DNA from: Streptomyces sp. NBC_01460
GTDB taxonomy: Bacteria > Actinomycetota > Actinomycetes > Streptomycetales > Streptomycetaceae
Reading direction: 5' to 3'
Length of the DNA: 64,000 bases
Assembly: GCF_036227405.1 (NCBI RefSeq)
Contig: NZ_CP109473.1
Location: 7,192,001-7,256,000 of the forward strand
In this document: in pieces, positions 58,167 to 64,000 of the stretch
Numbering within the stretch: the first letter of the stretch is position 1
Layout of the letters: each line of letters opens with the position of its first letter
Made by a program: the position numbers and the translations under genes
The notes under the pieces: model-generated
Seen by the model: the letters and a program-made list of their open reading frames with translations, nothing else
What the model was told of the DNA's origin: nothing
Database searches by the model: none

Positions 58167-59179
58167 GGATCAAGCCCGTACGGGAACGGAATCCCGTCGC
58201 CGTCGGCGTCATCGGACTCGTCGTCCTGGCCCTCCTCGGCCTCGCCGCCTACCGCGCCGACGCCCTGCCCTTCATCGGCGGCGGCACCGCCTACAGCGCC
58301 GACTTCACCGAGTCCGCCGGGCTCGACGCCGGCGACGAGGTGCGGATCGCCGGGGTGAAGGTCGGAGAGGTCACCGGCGTCTCGCTCGACGGCGCCAAGG
58401 TGAAGGTCGACTTCGAGGTCCAGGACGCCTGGATCGGCGACTCCTCCACCGTCGGGATCGCCATCAAGACCCTCCTGGGCGACAAGTACCTCGCCATCGA
58501 CCCGCTCGGCGACGCCCCGCAGGACCCGGACTCCCGCATCACGTCGAGCCGCACCACCTCCCCGTACGACGTCACCCAGGCGTTCAACGGACTCGGCGAG
58601 ACCATCGAGGAGATCGACACCGCCCAGCTCGCCCAGAGCTTCGAGACCATCTCGGACACCTTCAAGGACTCCCCGCCCGACGTGCGCAGCGCGGCGGAAG
58701 GGCTCTCCGCGCTGTCGAGGACGGTCTCCGAGCGTGACGCGCAGCTCGCCACCCTCCTCAAGGGCAGCAAGCAGCTCACCAGGACGCTCGCCACGAAGAA
58801 GAGCAGCTTCGAGACCCTGCTGGAGGACGGCAACCTGCTCCTGGGCGAGATCCAGGCCCGGCGCGACTCCATCCACCTGCTGCTCACCGGCACCCGGGAC
58901 CTCGGCACCCAGCTCACCGGTCTCGTCGCCGACAACGACAAGCAGCTGAAGCCCACCCTCGACTCGCTGGGGCGGGTCACCGCCGTCCTGGTGAAGAACC
59001 GCAAGAGCCTCGACCAGGTGCTCTCGATGGCCGGGACCTACAACCGGCTCGTCGGCAACACCCTCGGCAACGGCCGCTGGTTCGACAACTACGTCTGCGG
59101 CGTCGTCCCCAAGGACTACCTGCCGAAGGACACGCCCCCGACGAACGACTGCATGCCGCCGAAGCAGGGGGGCCGCTGA
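58163..59179 (+). CDS. mceC: MCE protein MceC
   Basis: A 338-residue MCE protein. N-terminal helix (about 12-30); MCE domain with YSADFTESAGLDAGDEVRIAGVKVGEVTGV and IKTLLGDKYLAIDPLG; a long coiled-coil-like helical stretch (about 150-295); and a closing NYVCGVVPKDYLPKDTPPTNDC. The ATG at 58163 overlaps the mceB stop and is preferred over a GTG nine bases earlier. Confidence 0.93.
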   Translation: MRIKPVRERNPVAVGVIGLVVLALLGLAAYRADALPFIGGGTAYSADFTESAGLDAGDEVRIAGVKVGEVTGVSLDGAKVKVDFEVQDAWIGDSSTVGIAIKTLLGDKYLAIDPLGDAPQDPDSRITSSRTTSPYDVTQAFNGLGETIEEIDTAQLAQSFETISDTFKDSPPDVRSAAEGLSALSRTVSERDAQLATLLKGSKQLTRTLATKKSSFETLLEDGNLLLGEIQARRDSIHLLLTGTRDLGTQLTGLVADNDKQLKPTLDSLGRVTAVLVKNRKSLDQVLSMAGTYNRLVGNTLGNGRWFDNYVCGVVPKDYLPKDTPPTNDCMPPKQGGR

Positions 59180-59180
59180 C

Positions 59181-60329
59181 ATGAGACGCACCCGCATCAT
59201 CGGCATCGGAGCCGGCCTCGCCGTCGTGGCCGTGGCCGTCGGCTCGGGCGTGGCGGCCATGGACCAGGAGGGCACGACCACCGTCACCGCCTACTTCGAC
59301 CGGGCCACCGGGGTGTACCCCGGTTCGGACCTGCGGATCCTCGGGGTGAAGGTGGGCACCGTCGAATCGGTGAAGCCCCACGGCGAGGAGGTCAGGATCA
59401 CCCTGCGCCTCGACGAGGGCGTGCAGGTCCCCGCGGACGCCCACGCCCTCGTCGTCGCGCCCAGCCTCGTCGCCGACCGGTACGTCCAGCTCGCCCCGGC
59501 CTACACCGGCGGACCGCGGCTGGCGGGGGGCGCCGTCCTCCCCGCGGCGAACAACGCCACCCCCATCGAGGTGGACCAGCTCTACGAGTCGATCACGGAA
59601 CTCTCCACCGCACTCGGCCCCGACGGGGCCAACGCCGAAGGGGCGCTCTCCGGACTCCTGGAGACCGGGTCCAAGAACCTCAAGGGCAACGGAGAGGCCA
59701 TCGGGGACTCCATCGAACAGTTCGGCAAGGCGACGAAGACGCTCGACAAGAGCAGCGGCAACCTCTTCGACACGCTCTCCTACCTGCAGACCTTCACCAC
59801 CATGCTGAAGGAGAAGGACGGGGACGTACGCGCCGCGGAGCAGCAGCTCAACACCGTCACCGGCTTCCTCGCCGACGACAAGGAGAACCTCAGCGCGGCG
59901 CTGAAGGAGCTGGGCACCGCGCTCGGCCAGGTCAAGACCTTCATCCAGAAGAACCGCGGTGCCCTCAAGAAGAACGTGGACCTCCTGGTGCCGCTCACCC
60001 AGATCCTGGTGGACCAACGCGCCTCGCTCGCCGAGTCGCTCGACACGCTCCCGCTCGCGGCGGGCAACGTGCTCAACGCCTACGACCCGGCCAACCGCAC
60101 CCTCAACGGGCGGACGAACCTCAACGAGCTGTCCATGGGCGGGCCGCTCGTCGACTCCGGGGCGGCGACCGCCGGCCTCGACGGTCTCGCCCCGGTGGAC
60201 GCCACCCGGCAGAGGGCCCTGCCCGTCCTGCCGCTGCCCGCCGTCGGCACCGTCTACGGAACCCCGGCGGACACGGGGGACCAGAAGAAGAAGACCGGCA
60301 CCGGCGAGAACAAGGAGGGGGACCGATGA
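59181..60329 (+). CDS. mceD: MCE protein MceD
   Basis: A 382-residue MCE protein. N-terminal helix (about 6-24), MCE domain (VTAYFDRATGVYPGSDLRILGVKVGTVESV, VVAPSLVADRYVQLAPAY), long helical domain (about 130-300) and a Lys/Thr/Gly-rich end. It lies one base after mceC and overlaps mceE by ATGA. Confidence 0.93.
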   Translation: MRRTRIIGIGAGLAVVAVAVGSGVAAMDQEGTTTVTAYFDRATGVYPGSDLRILGVKVGTVESVKPHGEEVRITLRLDEGVQVPADAHALVVAPSLVADRYVQLAPAYTGGPRLAGGAVLPAANNATPIEVDQLYESITELSTALGPDGANAEGALSGLLETGSKNLKGNGEAIGDSIEQFGKATKTLDKSSGNLFDTLSYLQTFTTMLKEKDGDVRAAEQQLNTVTGFLADDKENLSAALKELGTALGQVKTFIQKNRGALKKNVDLLVPLTQILVDQRASLAESLDTLPLAAGNVLNAYDPANRTLNGRTNLNELSMGGPLVDSGAATAGLDGLAPVDATRQRALPVLPLPAVGTVYGTPADTGDQKKKTGTGENKEGDR

Positions 60330-61471
60330 GCCCCGCCGCGCACACCACCGGCACCCGTGTGGTCGCGGGCCTCGGCGCCCTGGTCGCCGCCGGCGTCTGC
60401 TTCACGCTCGTCGCCACGACCACCGGCCTGCCCTCGTTCCCGGGCATCGACCAGATGCCGCTGCCCGGCGGAGCCGACCTCGGTGACCACCCGTACGAGA
60501 TCACCGCCGAGTTCGGCGACGTCCTCAGCCTCGCGCCGCAGTCGTCCGTCAAGGTCAACGACGTGGCCGTGGGCCGGGTCACCAGGATCTCCCTCACCCC
60601 GGGCAGCTGGACCGCCAAGGTCACCATGCGGGTCAACGGGAAGATCAGGATGCCTGCCAACGCCTACGCCCACCTCGAACAGTCCAGCCTCCTCGGCGAG
60701 AAGTACGTCCAGCTCTCACCGCCCGCCGAGGGCACGGCCCAGGGCGCGCTGTCCGACGGTGACCGGATCCCGCTCGTCCGCACGAACCGCAACCCCGAGG
60801 TCGAAGAGGTCTTCGGCGCCCTGTCCATGCTCCTCAACGGCGGTGGCGTCGCCCAGTTGAAGACCATCACCACGGAGCTCAACAAGGCACTGGCCGGACA
60901 GGAGCCCCAGATCCGCTCGATGCTGAGCCGCGTCGACACGCTCGTCACCGATCTGGACACCCACAAGGAGGACATCACCGACGCGCTCGACGGGGTGAAC
61001 CGGCTGGCCGCCACCCTCGCCACCCGGAAGCAGGACGTCGGGACCGTGCTCACCGGGCTCAGCCCGGGGCTGAAGGTCCTGGAGAAGCAGCGCGGATCGC
61101 TGCTCACCATGCTGCGCTCCCTCGACACCCTCTCCACCGTCGCCGTCGACACGGTCAACAGGAGCAAGGCCGACATGGTCGCCGACCTCAAGGCCCTCGC
61201 CCCCACCCTCACCGCGCTCGCCGACTCCGGGAACGACCTCCCCGACTCCCTGCAGGTGCTGCTCACCTACCCGTTCACCGACGAGGTGCTGCGCGGGGTG
61301 AAGGGCGACTACCTCAACGTCTACCTGGACGTGACCGCCATGCCCGGCACCCAGATCATCCCCGCGCTCACCCCGGACGCCCCGGCGGCGACCGGCACCC
61401 GGAAGTCCGGCTCGGCGCTGCCTTTGCCGCTTCCCTCGGTCACCACGTCCGGCACGGAGGGCACCCGCTGA
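60326..61471 (+). CDS. mceE: MCE protein MceE
   Basis: A 381-residue MCE protein. The N-terminal hydrophobic segment ends in LVAAGVCFTLV. In mycobacteria the fifth protein is a lipoprotein (LprK-like); here Cys25 is present but AGVC does not meet the usual lipobox, so acylation is uncertain. The MCE domain includes ITAEFGDVLSLAPQSSVKVNDVAVGRVTRI and LEQSSLLGEKYVQLSPP, typical of MceE. Confidence 0.92.
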   Translation: MSPAAHTTGTRVVAGLGALVAAGVCFTLVATTTGLPSFPGIDQMPLPGGADLGDHPYEITAEFGDVLSLAPQSSVKVNDVAVGRVTRISLTPGSWTAKVTMRVNGKIRMPANAYAHLEQSSLLGEKYVQLSPPAEGTAQGALSDGDRIPLVRTNRNPEVEEVFGALSMLLNGGGVAQLKTITTELNKALAGQEPQIRSMLSRVDTLVTDLDTHKEDITDALDGVNRLAATLATRKQDVGTVLTGLSPGLKVLEKQRGSLLTMLRSLDTLSTVAVDTVNRSKADMVADLKALAPTLTALADSGNDLPDSLQVLLTYPFTDEVLRGVKGDYLNVYLDVTAMPGTQIIPALTPDAPAATGTRKSGSALPLPLPSVTTSGTEGTR

Positions 61472-62727
61472 TGATCACCGTCGCCACCCGGCTCAAGAAC
61501 ATCGCCTTCCTGGTCATCGCGGTGCTCGTCCTCGGCTACCTGGGCGTCCGCTACGCCGACCTCGGCCACTACGTGGGCCTGCGCGGCTACTACACCGTCA
61601 AGGTGCAACTCCCTCAGACGGGCGGCCTGTTCACGCACTCCAACGTCACCTACCGGGGTGTCTCCGTCGGTCGGGTCGGCCCGATCGAGCTGACCGACGA
61701 CGGCGTCGAGGCCGAACTGCGCATCGAGGACGACGCGCCGCCCATCCCCGACGGCCTGCACGCCGTCGTCGCCAGTCTCTCCGCCGTCGGTGAGCAGTAC
61801 GTCGATCTCCGTCCCACCCGCGACGACGGCCCGTTCCTGGAGAACGGCTCGGTCATCGACGAGGCCGACACCACCGTCCCCGCGCCCGTCACCGACGTGC
61901 TCACCAGCGTCAACGACCTCACGGCCTCCGTCGACACCGAGGCCCTGCGCACCGTCGTCGAGGAGTTCGGCGCGGCGTTCGAGGGGCGCGGCGACGACCT
62001 CCAGGTCCTGCTCGACACCGGCAGCGAGTTCGTCGACGCCGCCGACGAGGCCCTGCCGACCACCACCAGACTGATGGCGGACGGCGAGACGGTGCTCCGT
62101 ACCCAGGCCGAACAGGGCGAGGCGCTCAAGGGATTCGCTTCCGGAGCCGAGGAACTGGCCGCCGAACTCAAGGGATCCGACACCGACCTGCGCCGGCTCA
62201 TCGCGACGGCTCCCGGTGCGACCGCCCAGATCAGCGGGCTCCTGCGCGACCTCGAACCCGGCTTCGGCGTGGTCGTCGCCAACCTCCTCACCACCTCCGA
62301 GATCGCCGTGACCCGGCAGCGCGGACTGGAGGAGCTCCTGGTGAAGGTGCCCGCGGTCGCCGCGGCCGGAGCGAGCATCATCGACGAGAGCGGGGAGGCC
62401 CGCTTCGGGATGTCCGTCACCTTCTTCGAGCCGCTGCCCTGCACCGCCGGGTACGGCTCCACCACCTACCGCCCCGGCAAGGACCTCTCGGCCGCCCCAC
62501 CGGTCAACACCGGGGCGCGCTGCGCCTCCTCGCCCGGCAGCGGCATCAACGTCCGCGGCAGCGCCAACGCCCCCGGCGGCGGAGGCGTACCGGAGCCGGC
62601 GGTACCCGGCTCCCTGCTCACGGGCGGAGACGGGACCCGGCTGCCCGGCGCCCTCGGCGCCGGCACGGACAGCGCGGGGACGGCCGACGGCATGGCCGGG
62701 CTGCTGGGACTGGGAGGCGGAGCGTGA
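61471..62727 (+). CDS. mceF: MCE protein MceF
   Basis: A 418-residue MCE protein, sixth of the set. N-terminal helix (about 10-28), MCE domain (YTVKVQLPQTGGLFTHSNVTYRGVSVGRVGPI, VVASLSAVGEQYVDLRP), helical region, then a Gly/Ala-rich C-terminus. The TxxGLFxxSxVTYRGxxVG form is characteristic of MceF. Overlaps the first Mce-associated gene by GTGA. Confidence 0.93.
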   Translation: MITVATRLKNIAFLVIAVLVLGYLGVRYADLGHYVGLRGYYTVKVQLPQTGGLFTHSNVTYRGVSVGRVGPIELTDDGVEAELRIEDDAPPIPDGLHAVVASLSAVGEQYVDLRPTRDDGPFLENGSVIDEADTTVPAPVTDVLTSVNDLTASVDTEALRTVVEEFGAAFEGRGDDLQVLLDTGSEFVDAADEALPTTTRLMADGETVLRTQAEQGEALKGFASGAEELAAELKGSDTDLRRLIATAPGATAQISGLLRDLEPGFGVVVANLLTTSEIAVTRQRGLEELLVKVPAVAAAGASIIDESGEARFGMSVTFFEPLPCTAGYGSTTYRPGKDLSAAPPVNTGARCASSPGSGINVRGSANAPGGGGVPEPAVPGSLLTGGDGTRLPGALGAGTDSAGTADGMAGLLGLGGGA

Positions 62728-63245
62728 ACACCCGTACCAAGAGGCTGAGCGGCTGGGCCGGAATGCTCGCCGCCGTGCTGGTCTGCGCGTTCGGCGGCTG
62801 GTCCTACGCGCAGGCGCGCGGCGACGACACCCTGGCGTACGCCGAGGCGCGTGACGCCGCGCTCGCCGACGGCAGGACGAACCTCGCGCGGCTGAACAGC
62901 ATGGACGGCAGGAGCGCGTCGAGCGTGAGGACCGGACTCGCCGCCTGGCTGGCCTCCTCCACCGGCCCGCTGCACGACCGGCTGGAGAGCACACGGAAGA
63001 AGGACACCGCCGAGCTCACCGACGACGGGGCCACCGCGCGCGGCAAGGTCACCGACGCGGCGCTCACGGCACTCGACGAGCGGGCCGGTACGGCGGCGCT
63101 GATCGCCACCGTGGACGTCGAGGTCACCCCGCGCACCGGCAAGGCAGGCACGCAGCGCAAACGCTTCGAGGCGAGCCTGGCCCGCACCGGGGACGGCTGG
63201 AAGATCAAGGCACTGGACGCGATACCGGTCGGGAGCGGCGGATGA
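62724..63245 (+). CDS. Mce-associated membrane protein 1
   Basis: A 173-residue single-pass protein. N-terminal helix (about 8-28) followed by an NTF2-like extracytoplasmic domain (LAYAEARDAALADGRTNLARLNSMD, ..KRFEASLARTGDGWKIKALDAIP). Such Mas proteins follow mce operons and stabilise the transporter in mycobacteria (OmamA-like). GTG start inside the mceF stop. Confidence 0.88.
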   Translation: MNTRTKRLSGWAGMLAAVLVCAFGGWSYAQARGDDTLAYAEARDAALADGRTNLARLNSMDGRSASSVRTGLAAWLASSTGPLHDRLESTRKKDTAELTDDGATARGKVTDAALTALDERAGTAALIATVDVEVTPRTGKAGTQRKRFEASLARTGDGWKIKALDAIPVGSGG

Positions 63246-63853
63246 CACGGACCGGAGGGACCACGATCGAGGACGCCTCCTCGACCCCGGAGCCGGACGA
63301 GGAGGTACGGGACGAGGAGGCCGGCACCGGCCGGGAGCCGGGCACCTCCCGTCGCGCGGCCTGGCGGCGCGGTCTCGCGGCGGTCCTGGCCGCCGCCCTG
63401 CTGGCCACCGGTGCCGTCCTCCTGGTCGAGGCGCGGCAGCTGCGGGACACCCCCGCCACCTCGAACCGGGCGCTCACCGACACCGCGGAGACCACTCGGG
63501 TCGTGGGCGACGTGAGCAGCGCCCTGGGCAAGGTCTTCTCCTACAGCCCGCAGGGAACCGCCGCCACCAAGGAAGCGGCGAAGCGCCTCCTCGCGGGCGA
63601 GGCGCTGCGGCAGTACGCGGCGCTGTTCGGCCAGGTGGAGAAGCAGGCGGCCGACCAGAAGCTCACGCTCACCTCGCAGGCCGTACGCGCCGGAGTCACC
63701 CGGCTCGGCCCCCGCAGCGCCCACCTCCTCGTCTTCCTCGACCAGGTGTACGAGCGCGAGGGGAAGGCGGCCACCACGGCGGCGGCGCAGCTCTCGGTGA
63801 CGGCGGAACTGCGCGGCAGCCGCTGGGTCATCGTCGACATCACCTCCAGGTAG
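63242..63853 (+). CDS. Mce-associated membrane protein 2
   Basis: A 203-residue protein with an acidic cytosolic start (about 1-38), one transmembrane helix (about 40-60) and an NTF2-like domain (NRALTDTAETTRVVGDVSSALGKVFSY ... LSVTAELRGSRWVIVDITSR). Same class as the preceding gene and overlapping it by ATGA. Confidence 0.87.
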   Translation: MTRTGGTTIEDASSTPEPDEEVRDEEAGTGREPGTSRRAAWRRGLAAVLAAALLATGAVLLVEARQLRDTPATSNRALTDTAETTRVVGDVSSALGKVFSYSPQGTAATKEAAKRLLAGEALRQYAALFGQVEKQAADQKLTLTSQAVRAGVTRLGPRSAHLLVFLDQVYEREGKAATTAAAQLSVTAELRGSRWVIVDITSR

Positions 63854-63866
63854 GGGAGAGGCACCA

Positions 63867-64000
63867 ATGGCACGGGTACGGACGACGAGGAATCCGCTGG
63901 TGGTGGCGGCGATCGTGCTGACGGTCGCGGCGGCCGGCGCGGCGGGATGGGGCGGCTGGTCGCGCTACGACGCCGCGCACGACGGATCGGCGGCCTACGC
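63867..64000 (+). CDS. Mce-associated membrane protein 3 (truncated by window end)
   Basis: From ATG 63867, with GGGGAGAG just upstream, an N-terminal basic stretch and a transmembrane helix (NPLVVAAIVLTVAAAGAAGWGGW) are followed by YDAAHDGSAAY, the start pattern of Mas proteins. The remainder lies outside the window. Confidence 0.78.
   Translation, partial: MARVRTTRNPLVVAAIVLTVAAAGAAGWGGWSRYDAAHDGSAAY

Noticed and set aside
60326..60420. MceE as a classical lipoprotein
   Set aside because: The cysteine at 25 is preceded by AGV, which lacks the leucine at -3 and the small residue at -1 of a lipobox; left as uncertain rather than called.

Overview
The window is very GC-rich actinobacterial chromosome, almost certainly Streptomyces. 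Signs are the strong GC bias at third codon positions, frequent GTG starts, ATGA/GTGA stop-start overlaps, a conservon (cvnABCDE), a WhiJ-like XRE/DUF397/ATPase set, a pca operon with fused pcaL, and an mce operon carrying its own ATPase. I saw no rRNA, tRNA, CRISPR array, insertion sequence or prophage gene.

1-12.8 kb: the end of an ABC ATPase and its FtsX-like permease; an LtrA membrane protein; a VOC protein; a 1148-residue HelD-type superfamily I helicase with a degenerate nuclease-like C-terminus; an ABC half-exporter behind a promoter with a 19-bp spacer and a SoxR-like inverted repeat; a cytochrome P450; and a translationally coupled pair of exported, membrane-anchored proteins, one with a von Willebrand A domain.

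12.9-27.3 kb: xylose catabolism (xylB and xylA divergent, ROK regulator convergent); a secreted beta-propeller phytase; a DUF305/DUF3105 pair with a small exported protein upstream; a LURP-one-related protein; a GNAT acetyltransferase; the protocatechuate branch pcaHGBL with a divergent MarR repressor gene and two near-identical operators; and a two-domain VOC protein.

27.4-42 kb: a FUSC-type membrane protein with a MarR regulator; a conservon whose P450 (CvnE) lacks the ExxR motif; a family 4 glycosidase; a small conserved protein, an anti-sigma-like ATPase, an XRE regulator, a DUF397 protein and a DUF574 methyltransferase around a 21-bp palindrome; YchJ; and a DHA2 efflux pump with a long cytosolic tail.

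42-46.4 kb: an ATP-grasp enzyme and a P450 in divergent orientation; an SCP2 protein and acyl-CoA dehydrogenase behind two palindromes; and a small orphan gene.

46.5-64 kb: a PucR/CdaR-type regulator, four consecutive exported proteins forming two paralogous pairs, and an mce lipid-import operon (mkl, yrbEAB, mceABCDEF, at least three Mce-associated genes) running off the end. A shared 15-base motif lies upstream of the exported-protein cluster and in the mce upstream region, which suggests the two units are co-regulated. This is the most interesting candidate system in the window.
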